From: Amorphophallus konjac
Taxonomy: Eukaryota > Streptophyta > Magnoliopsida > Alismatales > Araceae
DNA: 64,000 nt
NCBI GenBank assembly: GCA_022559845.1
Contig: CM040126.1
Coordinates: 223,516,641-223,580,640, forward strand
Reading direction: 5' to 3'
Part shown: positions 10,885 through 21,129 of the stretch, piece after piece
How positions within the stretch are numbered: position 1 is the stretch's first letter
Layout of the letters: the number at the start of each line of letters is the position of its first letter
Notes under the pieces: generated by a model
Database searches by the model: none
Told to the model about the DNA's origin: nothing
What the model saw: the letters and a program-made list of their open reading frames with translations, nothing else
Program-made: the position numbers and the translations under genes

Positions 10885-12297
10885 CTACATCAGGGGCTTA
10901 GGCGCCTTAGGCCTTAACTTCCCCAGTTCAGTTACATAAGCCCTCCACAGCTCGCACTCTTCCCCCACATGCGCTAAGGCCTTTCCCGCAACACTTGTCT
11001 TCCAAGGTGCTTTGACGGCCTTCGCTTCCTTCGCGTCCGCTTCAGTGCCCAACTCCCTCTTCTTCAAAGGAACGATGCCAGTCGGTAGCGGGAATGAATG
11101 GCGTGGGATGCCAATCTGGAGGCAGTACCGATGCGCATTATAAAGGATGAACTCGGTCGCGCCGATCAGTTGATGATCAACTTCGGGAGAAGGCCTCATG
11201 AGGAGATCAAGCGAAAGCAAACATGCCAGTGCGCAAGTGAAGAAGCTTTGTGTCATGGTGCGGAAGTGAGACCGCCAGTCTTCACGTCTCTTTAGCCACG
11301 GAACACGGTTCGCCACGGTGCCACCGAAGCCTAACACGTCGGCTATATGATAAAGGGGGCTTTGTTGGAAGAGCTTCGAAGCGGTTGGCATTCCCTCACG
11401 GTGAACAAACTTGAAATGCAAATCCAGCCAGCAACTCAGGACAAGTGCGCAACCAAAAGGAGGCTTACCCATGCTCGAGGCAGTAAGGCCACTATACAGG
11501 TAGGCAAGGATAGCGGGTCCCACCCTCTTTCCACGCCATATCCCGCAGATAGCACTCAGTTGGTCTTCCTTCACCATGTTGTCGGTATAAAGAAACAAGA
11601 GAGCACCCGCCAGACAAATGGTGAACCCTTTCATGATTCCCTCCAAATAGTCATCGTCTGGTAACCCTCTCAGGGCCTCCATGACCCATTCCGCGAGCTT
11701 TTGCAAATCAATTCCCTTTTGAGTACGAACCTTTCGGGCTGCGTCGGGCGGCTTGAAGCTTCCAAGGATGCTTTCAGAAGTCCCCCGTGTCAGCATCTGC
11801 ATAGCCTTCACCTTCCCGTCACTCTTGAATTTCTTCAATCCGAGCAGAAGTTCCACCTCCTCGAGGAGGATGGTCACCTCGAAGGTCGGGAAGATAAAAG
11901 TGTGGGTCTGGGGATGCCAGATCTCCACTAGTGCGCCCATAGCCGCCCAGTCCATACGAATCTTCTCGTAGTGTTTGGCGTGAATAAGGAGCCCCTGCAG
12001 ATGCCACTTCGAGAGTATGGCCCTCAAGCCGATGGAGATGTTGGAAGTTAGCTTTGAAAGCCATGGCAGTTTGGAAAACTTCCTCGGACCTGGGAAGAGT
12101 GGATATGGCTGGAAGAGAAAAGAAAGAAGAAGAAATGAAGGAAGTAAGAAGAAGGTTCACGTGGAGAAATTTAAAAAGAATCAGCTTACCATATGCGACA
12201 TGATCGTCCCACTCAGATGACCCTCGAGGTCGGAGAGTCGCCTGATCTCGCTGCTAGGCCTACTCCTCTTCATAACGCGGGAAGACTCTCCTTCCAT
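10885..12297 (-). CDS. Two-exon DUF7745/PMD-like gene, intact
   Basis: Exon 1 (12297-12190) encodes 36 residues from ATG. Its donor GTAAGC and the acceptor ttccag bound an 81-bp intron (12189-12109), and exon 2 (12108-10885) continues in phase 0, giving about 443 residues with no internal stop. The N-terminus is basic (VMKRSRPSSEIRR). The next part reads ILSKWHLQGLLIHAKHYEK and LVEIWHPQTHTFIFPTFEVT, followed by an EEVELLLGL motif. Together these match the start of the DUF7745/PMD-like domain, including the WxPxxxxFxFxxxE pattern. Later GPAILAYLYSGLTAS and CALVLSCWLDLHFKF match its conserved Trp-rich core. The C-terminus is Lys-rich. It lies antisense in the Tat-like element, upstream of PMD gene B in the same direction. 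It is the only intact spliced gene in the window; function unknown. Confidence 0.8.
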
Positions 12298-12383
12298 CCT
12301 GAAATCTCTAGATTCTCCTCTCTTTCCTCTCCCGAGCTTCCAAAACCCACCTTGATGCTTTTGAATGAACTAGCCTAAGGGGA

Positions 12384-12394
12384 GTTCTTATAGG
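12384..12394 (-). promoter_or_regulatory. TATA box of the DUF7745-like gene
   Basis: CCTATAAGAAC on the minus strand lies about 90 bp before the ATG at 12297. Unlike the PMD promoters it has no palindrome just upstream. Confidence 0.6.
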
Positions 12395-12399
12395 AAGGG

Positions 12400-13480
12400 T
12401 AGGGCGCTACAGGATGGAACATGTCACATCAGCGGTCAGTGTCAGGATTTTGGCTAGATCTCCTTTCCATTGTGGTGCGATTCTGTTACGATTCTGTTAC
12501 TTTCTGATGTTATTAATCAATGCTGGCCTGTGCAGGTCTTACTAACGGACGTCTTTGTCCTATCTCCTATCCCACCTTTCAATGGTTGGTCCCACCGAGT
12601 CATGCATCATAGTATATGATACCTACGCTACTAGAATATGTCAAGGACCTTGCGGCCCGAACGAATCTGGGATTTGAGTTCCCCTTCAACAAAAACAGTG
12701 ATGATTCCGGAATAATTTGGGTTGTACGGATAGGCCGTTAACTTGTGGTAGCATAGGGACGATGGTTCCATTCAATGAGTTGGTGCGCGGATAAATGGGC
12801 CCCAGCCCAGTGTCGACTCACCGGATCGGTATCCTGACCCGTTCTTAACAAGTTGAAAATATTATCCTTGGCTATTTTCTATTTTTGTTTGTTTTAAATT
12901 TTTCTTTAAGCCCAGCATGCATTCATATAGGACTTTGATTTATTGCGGAAGATCATTCAAGTGATTCGATTGCGAAAGCCGCTGTGCTTCAATTCTTACA
13001 AATATGAGATATTCCACTCCGAATGAAATACTGAATTTCCTTGAAACGGCCCTACGCTGCTCTTCCAAAGGAGACCCTTGTTTGGACAGACCCTCAGATA
13101 TTCCTTTACTTTTTACCTTGTTTGACCCACCTTGGCCGTAGCACTTCCACATTGGCTGGTAACCGCTCCCCAAAGGTGAAACCTCCGGTTTATGACCCAG
13201 GTACTTCCACACCGAGAAGTTGGTCTCTTTTTTGTGCCTGAGCGCACATCTCACACTCCCTTATTTTATCTCTGTCCAAGCAATCGTCAATATTTGAAAG
13301 ACCTTCTTCAAGGTCGCCTCATTGAAACTTCAGGAAAGATTCCAAACAGTAACGTCAAAAGCGTGTCTCATCACACCTTGGCATCAACTTATCAGTCCGC
13401 TCCCACTTCATTTCACTCCACTTCGAAACCATTCCACTACGTGTCGCTCCCTTGCAAAGCAGACGCCAAGGCGGGGCAGC
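12400..13480. other. Non-coding region between antisense gene promoter and 3' LTR
   Basis: No convincing gene. 12610-12850 matches 40480-40640 in inverse orientation, which marks it as a conserved 3' non-coding segment of a shared element family. A purine-rich tract (about 13465-13480, AAGGCGGGGCAGC) abuts the LTR start and is a plausible polypurine tract. Confidence 0.55.
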
Positions 13481-13740
13481 TGTAGACACGCCATTCCTGA
13501 CATCTCCTGAGAAAGTCGCATATTACTATACGACGCTCCGCAACGGCTTACGCATTTTGAATCACTTGAGTGCTTCCTTTTCTTGGGTATTCTTCTACCT
13601 TTTTCGGCATCCTGAACCGTCTCATTGCGGCATTCGGACGGCATCAACACCAGTCGGACGCATCAGAGGTTCCGAAACCAGGAAGGGTGTCTGCCGGGCG
13701 GCCGCCAACGCCTGAGCTGAGGACCCGGGTGGGTCTTTAT

Positions 13741-14248
13741 GGGGGCGTCCAGTCCCCTGGACGCCCCCATTCTTTTAATTTATTTTTCAAAGAACAAAAC
13801 CAAATAAAAAATAATATATTAATGGAGGCGTCCAGGCCCCTGGACGCCTCCATAAAAACAAATATAAAAAATTAAAATGCCAGTTGGCATAAAAAACAAA
13901 ACAAAAATAATAAAAAATATTTTCTTGGAGGCGTCCAGGCCCGTGGACGCCTCCATCAACTCACTCACGGGGCGCCGCCCACCGAACGACGGTTTGTCGT
14001 GTGTGAAAGAATCCAAATTGTGGAGACGTCCAGCCGTCTGGACGCGCCCATTTCCAAATCACGGGTCGCCGCTCCAAAACCACGCGTTGTGTTAAACCGC
14101 GTGCGACTTTCGGTGGAGTTCGGTGGGACTTATGGAGGCGTCCGGGACCCTGGACGCCTCCATGAAAATATTCAAAAAAAATGAATAAAAATAGAATAAA
14201 ATATCTTTTTTGCCCTAATGGAGGTGTCCAGGGTCCTGGACGCCTCCA
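13741..14248. repeat. Six-palindrome array in the LTR U3
   Basis: Members lie at 13741-13769, 13823-13852, 13925-13955, 14021-14050, 14133-14162 and 14219-14248. Most have TGGAGGCGTCC and GGACGCCTCCA arms; the first has GGGGGCGTCC and GGACGCCCCC. The arms change together, so pairing is kept. The fourth is the most degraded. Confidence 0.92.
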
Positions 14249-14260
14249 CCCTCCGGAGCC

Positions 14261-14270
14261 CTATAAATAG
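14261..14270 (+). promoter_or_regulatory. TATA box of the Tat-like LTR
   Basis: CTATAAATAG lies 12 bp after the last palindrome (ends 14248). Transcription would start near 14295 towards higher coordinates. Confidence 0.75.
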
Positions 14271-14899
14271 AGGCTCACCCCCTCAGTTCTGAGAGAGCTT
14301 CTAAGAGATCCGATAGGCTACCGGAGCCCAGAGGCTACCGGAGTCATTTCTAACCCGTGGGGTCTTTTGTAGGTGGAGGTTCTGCCAACTTCTCGGGTGC
14401 CCATGCTCGCGAGAGGAAGGTCGTCTTCATCCACCGCACTTCCACGTCGTCCCTACGCTACCGGAGCTCCGCCGGATCTCACCCCCGGCTCATCCAATAA
14501 GCCTTTTCTTCCCCTTTTTCTCCATAGTTCTTTACATTCATCATACTGCATCCTCTATCTCCCCACATAAGGGCACCGTCTCTTGCATACTTCTTGCATT
14601 CATCATCGCATTTTCCTCCTACTCGAGTCCGAGAGGGGTTTAAAACCACACCAACCAGGTGTGTGTCAGGTCACGATCTCATTACTTTTATTGCAAGGAA
14701 TTGTTACTACACTGCCATTTTCTAATTCCGTTCGTTTATCATCTACTGTTTTGCAAGAGTAATCAAGGAAATCCCTCTCCGTCGGCCGGCCGAAGGGGGA
14801 GGAAGAAGCAACCCGCCATCTCCTGCTCTTGAGGTAGGCGCGATCACTTTCTTTATTTTGGGGTCTTTTGGCCACTGGCGATCACATCTTGTTCTCGAG

Positions 14900-15370
14900 A
14901 CCGCGGCGAGTCACTTCTCCAATGGCCGTTTAAATTTCCGTTCTTATATTCTCTTTATATTCTGTTATATTCTGCTCATATTCTCGAGGCCGCGGCGAGT
15001 CACTTCCCCAATGGCCGTTTAAATTCCCGTTCTTATATGTTATATTCTTATCTATTCATATTCTCGAGGCCGCGGCGAGTCACTTCCCCAATGGCCGTTT
15101 AAATTCCCGCTCTTATATTCTCTTTATATTCTGTTATATTCTTATCTATTCATATTCTCGAGGCCGCGGCGAGTCACTTCCCCAATGGCCGTTTAAATTC
15201 CCGCTCTTTATATTCTCCTTATATTCTGTTATATTCTTATCTGCTCATATTCTCGAGGCCGCGGCGAGTCACTTCCCCAATGGCCGTTTCAATTCTTGCT
15301 ATTTAATTTCTGCACCATTCCCATCCCCCCGAGGCCGCGGCGAGTCACTTCCCGCTATGGCCGTTTAACC
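14900..15370 (+). repeat. Six-copy tandem repeat with variable period
   Basis: The core CCGCGGCGAGTCACTTC, followed by ATGGCCGTTTAA, starts at 14901, 14990, 15070, 15164, 15259 and 15334. The periods are therefore 75-95 bp. The length differences come from TATATTCT microrepeats between cores. This is a minisatellite inside the LTR or leader. Confidence 0.85.
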
Positions 15371-16019
15371 CCCATATCTTGCTATATTACGTTTGTCCCG
15401 CTCGCCCCGCCGGAGTAATCTCCCGTGGTGGCCCCTTCTCTTTTCTCTTATCTCTGTGTTGCAGCAAACAAAAGAGGAGCCCGCACGCTTCGCGTCTTCT
15501 TCGCTCCTCGAATCACGTGACGTCGCTCACAAGTATGACTCATTATAAGTCTGTTAAATTGATTCAACTATGATTATGTGTGTATGACAATGCTCTTGAT
15601 GCCTCCATGTTATACTCATCATGAAATAACTCTCTTGTGTAAAGATATCAATGTCTTGAGCAAACAAGCTCCTTGAAAGCCTATAGGAGAAGGTCTTAGA
15701 CAGAAGAAGTCATGCAACAGCAACAGCAAAGAAGCATGGTAGTTATTCAAAGACTACGTAGACTGCGTCGATGCCATCTCTTCACTACGTCGATGCCATT
15801 CGTTCACCAAGCAGGGCAAGGTTGAGCACGGCTGAATGAAACTCTTAGAGAATGAAGCATAGGTATGCATAAAACCCAAGGAAGGCCTGGAAAAGAAAGA
15901 AAAATCAAAAAGTAGCGGAACTTAGCTAAGAACCGCAAGTTCAAGATGGTTGTGTCGACATCACGCTCTTAATGCGTCTACCCAGCAATAGCTTCGCAAG
16001 GCAGAAAAGCAAGGCTGAA

Positions 16020-16620
16020 CACCAAATAGTGGCGATGGCTATTGAGGATCACAAGGGTGACTAATGCCTCCTAAGGGTGACAAATGCCTCTTAGGGGTAA
16101 CAAATAGACAACTAATGGTGACAAATAGTTCGTAGCCATGTCAAGTGGCTCGTGAGTGAAGGCTGTGTCAACGTAATGTCCTCATTGCTCCGATGCCATC
16201 TAACGCCAGCTCGCTATCCACTACAGGACTCATGAAGGCCGTGTCAACACCATCAACGCAAGGCTGGACACCCAACAAAGGTGACGACTCACTAGCCTAA
16301 GGGTGACAAATGGATATGCAAAGCAGACAAATGGGCCTTAAGGGTGAAGAATAGATCCTCAAGGTTGTAAAATGGCTTGTAGAGCTGAACCTAGAAAATT
16401 CAACATCGATGTGTCGACACAAAGCCCACCCTGGGTCATCGTAGTCAAGTGGAAATGGCTGAAGTGTGAACAAGGCTGAACAAAGAAGCAATGGCGACGG
16501 CTAAATATGGCTAAGAGTGAAAACTAGCTTGTTAAGGGTGTATAATACCCAATATTAGTGAAAAATAGCCGCTTGAAGTGAAAAATAGCTCATGGCTGTG
16601 ACAAACAATAGAATCCTTAA
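16020..16620 (+). repeat. U3 array of the word AAGGGTGACAAAT
   Basis: Degenerate copies of AAGGGTGACAAATG/AG (for example 16044, 16073, 16301, 16339) alternate with copies of a GTGTCGACA/GTCAACGCC-type word. They lie upstream of the TATA box at 17115. Confidence 0.7.
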
Positions 16621-17114
16621 GGTTGCACCAACACAGTGCCTTCCCTGCGTTAACGCAGTCAACGCCAACACGCCAGCAGACTCCAGGCTACATGAAGCTG
16701 CGTCGATGCCCCAGAAGAGTTTCAAGCCAAAATCTATATTTCCTGTAACTCATTCTGAAGATCATCCAAAGGATTAAAATAGAAGCGTAAACCTCCAAAA
16801 TCATGGATTTCGAGGTCTGGAGAGGATTCCTAGATAGTCAACTATCCCTATCATCATTGGCTTACCATACCAATCTTTTTGGTCAATAGTTATGTTAGTT
16901 TACAAATCTGGGAAAGGTCGCTATTCATGGTAACCACCTTTTTGCATCTACCCAATTAGATCGTTGCTACAAAGAGCACCTGGGGCAGAGCACTGTACCT
17001 CCCTATCCCAAGCCAATCAGGAGACGATCTGGAAGCTCACAAGGACCAAGAAGCATCATGCCTATTCTATTATTCAAAGGAAATCTTTTGGAGGGAAACT
17101 CTTCACCAGCTCTC

Positions 17115-17124
17115 CTATAAATAC
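17115..17124 (+). promoter_or_regulatory. TATA box of SIRE-like LTR 2
   Basis: CTATAAATAC lies about 1.56 kb into the LTR, the same offset as in element 1. Confidence 0.65.
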
Positions 17125-17546
17125 TGGCCTTATGCATGTAGGAAGGTGATACTGCCTTAGGAGGAAGAAGAAAGCATGATAGAAAGAGCATGTGCCTACT
17201 TTGTTTATCTGAGGAGAAGAAAAAGAGAGGAGAAGAAAAGAGAGCAGCCCAACATCTGGCCGACCCAGACCAATGTTGTAAAGAGAGAAGAAAAAGAAGA
17301 GAGAAAGGAAGGCAGTTGTTGTTGCAACCATCCAGCATCACAGAAGGAAGAGTACATATTGAACTTGTGCTCAGATCTGCTGATAGAGCTTCCAGACTTT
17401 GTTCTGAAGCCATAGTGTGTCTCTCTCTTATTTCTACTTCTTGTTTTTCTTTGTGACTTCATATCTGCAAACTGTGTGTGTGTCTGGTGCTCTGGTAAGA
17501 GACCAAAAGTGTTTTTGCTGCACTTGCAGCTTGTTTTCTTTGTTTA

Positions 17547-17770
<224 letters not shown>

Positions 17771-18361
17771 GAGGACTTTGTCCTAGTGTGGAAAAGCCGC
17801 ACCAGTTTGGTGAGGAGTGGATGTAGGTCTGCGGGTTTGTAAACTGAACCACCTTAAACACATCTAGTGCAGTGGGTGTGCTCTTGTGCGATTGATCCAT
17901 CTCCTCTATCACCATTTACATATGTTTGCATGTTTCAAATCTTCAATGTTTGTACCATTCTTGTGAAACTCTAAGCATACACTCTAGCCAGCTTCATACT
18001 AGCTCACACCGTTGTATTGTTTCACGTATTCACTGGGAGTGCAAGGAGCAACAGTTCAGTGTAACTGTTGATCTGTGTATGTGGGTGCATCAACTCCACT
18101 AGTCTACTGCATTGACGCAGCTTCTTATTGAACCGCATGTGCTTAAGAGTGTGTCAACCTCACCACTTGGCACTGTGTTTCTACCATTCTCATTTGATCT
18201 GTTCCTATTAAATCCGTTGTGCATTATGTCTAAGTGTCTCATGTGCATTATAGCTATTGATTGTGCCTTAATGAGCTAAACTTTAATTGGGCCAAAGTTT
18301 TTGAAAGGATCTATTCAGCCCCCCCTTCTAGATCCGGTTGCACCCTAGGGGACCCAACAAT

Positions 18362-18373
18362 TGGTATCAGAGT
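18362..18373 (+). other. Primer binding site of SIRE-like element 2
   Basis: TGGTATCAGAGT, one base different at the last position from the tRNA-Met complement. It lies two bases after the LTR end. Confidence 0.88.
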
Positions 18374-18433
18374 GAGGCTTTGTCATTTCCAGATCCAACG
18401 ATCTATAGAGAGGATCCAAGTGCAAGTATAGTC

Positions 18434-19569
18434 ATGTGTTCCTCGGTTGATCAGTTTTCAATGCTTCCCTTTCCGATTTTCGATGGTTCAAATTTCAGTA
18501 ACTGGCTGGAAAAAATGTGTAGATTTATAACCTCACGTGATCCTAAGCTCTAGAAGCTTATTATCAATGGTTCTTCCAGCCTTCTTGTAAATAAAGCCAA
18601 ATGGATTGATGAAGACAAGTCTAAACATGTGGACAATGTCACTGCTTTAAATTTTTTGAGAGCAACAGTAGACTCCAACACAGCTCCATTTGTTTCTAGT
18701 TGCAGGTCAGCCAAAGAAATCTTGGATGGCTTGATCAGCATCCAGAAGGAACAAAAGAGGCATGACTGCTTGATGGGTGACAATGATGACCATCCAAGTA
18801 ACCCGTCATCTCAGGTAAGCTCCGAACCTGAAGATTTTACATTTGATGAACTCATGGATGCTTATGACGAACTGGCTAAGTAGTATAAGAAAATCAGATC
18901 AGAATATAAAAAATTTAAAAAGGGACTTAAGAACAATCTTCACGAATTCTTTTGTGAAAGATGTGCCGAACTAGGGAATGTAAGTGAGTCTATGATGTTT
19001 GATGTGGATATGCATAAGGAACAAATTGCTTCTTTAAGAAAGGAAAATGAAGCTTTTGTGAATAAGATCTCTAAAATTGAAGAGAATGAAAAAGAGCTCA
19101 GAAAAGAGATGGATTCAATGTCTTATGATCAGAAGTTCTTTGATGAACTAGTTAACAATGACGAGCTCATTAATGAAAATGAAGAACTTAAAAGACAAGT
19201 TGATGTTCTAAATGATAGGCTGTCTGCCTATGAAAAGGGGAAGCACATAGAGGAAAATGACTCTGAAAAACTGCATGTGCTAGAACTAGAAATTGAAGAT
19301 TACAAAGAAATGAATGGCATGTTGAAGAACACGATCAATGCCTACGAGGTAGAGCTTTCTAGCTCTAAACTACACATCTCATCCCTGAAAGATGAGATCA
19401 CAGATTTAAAAAACTCATTGTCTAAGCTTGTGAAAGGCATAGAAAATCTGGACAGACTTCTGGGAACTAAAGTAAACCTTCAGAGAGTGGGTCTAGGTTA
19501 TTCTCCAGTAAATAAGAAATCCTTTGGAAATAAGATCTATACTTCTTTTGTTTCTAGCTCCAATATGGC
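18434..19569 (+). pseudogene. SIRE-like gag of element 2, broken
   Basis: From ATG 18434 the frame reads a typical N-terminus (PFPIFDGSNFSNWLEKM) followed by a Lys/Glu-rich coiled coil that ends with LGTKVNLQRVGLGYSPV. Two in-frame TAG codons interrupt it, at 18551-18553 and 18881-18883; the second lies where YKK-type context expects CAG. There is no frameshift. The gag is cut at 19569 before any zinc knuckle. The GLGYSPV motif is shared with element 1 gag (GLGYSPVMRK), so the two are related families. Confidence 0.85.
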
Positions 19570-19884
19570 TGTTGACATGTTTTTCCTCCTCCCTTCTTCC
19601 CTCTACCTTTCTATATCAAGGTATAAGAACAAGCAAAGCGAAGCTAGAAGGGTGGAGAGGTGTGTGTATGATCGTGATCGCCACCAAGATGCAGAGTGCA
19701 AAGGAAATGCACCCATACCTTGGAAAGGGAGAAGACACTCACCTGAAATGCAGCCCTGGCAGTCGTAAACGGTCTAGGATGAACCGCTCAATGGATGGCA
19801 CGGCCGCTCGATAGGCCGCTCCAACGCTGGAAAGAGAAGCGGGATGAAGACTGGTCTGGCAACAGAACGGTCCAAGGAAGGCCG
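19570..19884 (-). repeat. LTR X, distal fragment, with an 87-bp extra segment
   Basis: It starts TGTTGACATG at 19570 directly against broken gag 2. Bases 19798-19884 repeat 38345-38431 with about two mismatches, so LTR sequence past the insertion site of element O exists on both sides. It contains ACGGTC/GGCCG hairpin words (about 19764-19820). Confidence 0.65.
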
Positions 19885-20479
19885 TAGGAAGACTGATCTG
19901 TCATGCCCCGTACTCTATACCGTCCCATGTATGAGGTGCATCGGCCGGAGGCACCGGAACCGACTTCCACCATGTGCGTGCATCTTTATTAAGTTGAAAG
20001 GTTGCAAGACGCACTTTTTCTTGATCTGTACACTAGATAACATCGAAGATACGATTCATTTCATCTATCCAGTTTTTTGCCTCATCTGGATTAGAAGAAC
20101 CGTAAAAACGTGGAGGGTTTAAGCTCCAAAAATTGCGATGCAAGTCACCAGCCCTCGCCCCAGCGCCTACCTAGGCCATAGTTTGTAATGTCTGAGTAAG
20201 GCCGGCAACCGTTTGTTGCATGCCATACCAATCTATGCGATGAGCCATTGTAATAATGAGGTACCTGAGAGAAATAATAAATTATTAATTCTCATGGAAT
20301 TAGAAAGAGATTAATCTTAAAACTAATTAACTATCTTATCCCGGGCTCTACCCAATTCTCGCATGGGTGAGGAAATTTCTTCCTTAGCTCATAGGTAGGG
20401 GTCCTTAAGCCTTGGACTTATCCTATGACGTGACTCTTTTCCTTAAGTCCTGAGACTTAGGCTCTGATACCAACTTAAC
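19885..20479 (-). pseudogene. Gag start and leader of decayed chromovirus O
   Basis: The primer site gctctgatacca lies at 20461-20472 (minus TGGTATCAGAGC). A gag start lies at ATG 20248 (MAHRIDWYGMQQTVAGLTQ). A TAG follows at 20171-20173, then a recognisable gag stretch (NPPRFYGSSNPDEAKNWID). Sequence similarity fades near 19905, where it joins the LTR X fragment. The rest of the internal region and the other LTR are gone. Confidence 0.7.
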
Positions 20480-21129
20480 TGTCACATCCCGAGCCTTTAT
20501 TACAGTAGAAGACTAGCTCGAGAAATGTGAACAGCCGGCATGGTAAGCCTCTTGCAAGTAAAAATGATCAGAGCGTAAGACAACCACACATAACAAAATG
20601 TAATTGCACAATAATTTACTTAAACTCCAACTCTATTTCATTAATAATCAAACTATTCAAATACAATAACTTTTCAACCTTCTTCAATCTATCAGACTCA
20701 AAAAAAAGTAAAATTACAAAGACTCGATCTAAACAAGATTGACTTTCCTAAGTCTTCACTCTCATTTTGATACGACTTTCATTCGCTCTCGGACCCGCTA
20801 CTTGTATAACTCGAATCCGAATTCGAATCACTTCCATCTCCTAAAAAGAATGGAAATAGGTAATGAGCACACTTGCCCAGTAGGTATATTCACATCAACA
20901 TGAAGGCACTATTAAAGTGATTTAACATTTTAGCTCTAAAGGAAATAAATTAGAATTATGCGAATACGATAAATCACATGTAGATAACCAAAGTAACAAG
21001 ACGATCATGTAAGATAGAATGAGCAAGTATGAATTAGCAAGAATGTAACAAGAACATGATATGGCCTTTCATGATCAAGAATGTATCGAGAATGTACTAG
21101 CAAAACACGTAATCATCACACAAACATCT
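20480..21129 (-). repeat. LTR of chromovirus O, distal part
   Basis: It begins TGTCACATCCCGAG at 20480 next to the primer site and is interrupted at 21129 by the Tekay element 1 insertion. It resumes at 35633. Together the pieces give about 3.36 kb. Confidence 0.78.
21125..21129. repeat. Target-site duplication of Tekay element 1 (left)
   Basis: CATCT here and at 35628-35632 flanks the TG...CA termini exactly and proves a single insertion of 21130-35627 into LTR O. Confidence 0.88.

Larger units (their letters stand above)
5565..15551 (+). mobile_element. 3' half of a Tat-like LTR element with three antisense spliced genes
   Basis: A plus-strand LTR begins at 13481 with TGTAGACACGCC, directly after a purine-rich tract, so the element's internal region lies to its left. 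That region carries three genes on the opposite strand with PMD or DUF7745-like domains. Extra, often antisense, reading frames with a transposon-related domain are a known feature of the Tat lineage of Ty3/gypsy. No gag or pol of this element is present, because the left side is cut at the SIRE-like LTR (5564). The right end is cut near 15551. A Mutator-like element carrying PMD genes is an alternative, but I see no mudrA transposase or terminal inverted repeats. Lineage is inferred. Confidence 0.55.
13481..15551 (+). repeat. LTR of the Tat-like element (3' LTR, right end cut)
   Basis: It starts TGTAGACACGCC after a purine tract, carries six palindromes in U3 (13741-14248) and a TATA box at 14261. 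Downstream are short direct repeats of CTACCGGAG (about 14319-14463) and the tandem repeat at 14900-15370. The 3' boundary is not defined, because a SIRE-like LTR seems to begin near 15552 without a clear TG...CA end before it. Confidence 0.55.

Noticed and set aside
13741..14248. CRISPR-like array of regularly spaced palindromes
   Set aside because: Plant nuclear DNA; spacing is irregular, repeats are imperfect palindromes, and there are no cas genes. The same palindromes also occur singly in introns.
14900..15370. Repeat-spacer array resembling CRISPR
   Set aside because: The 'spacers' are related AT microrepeats rather than unique sequences, so this is a minisatellite in an LTR.
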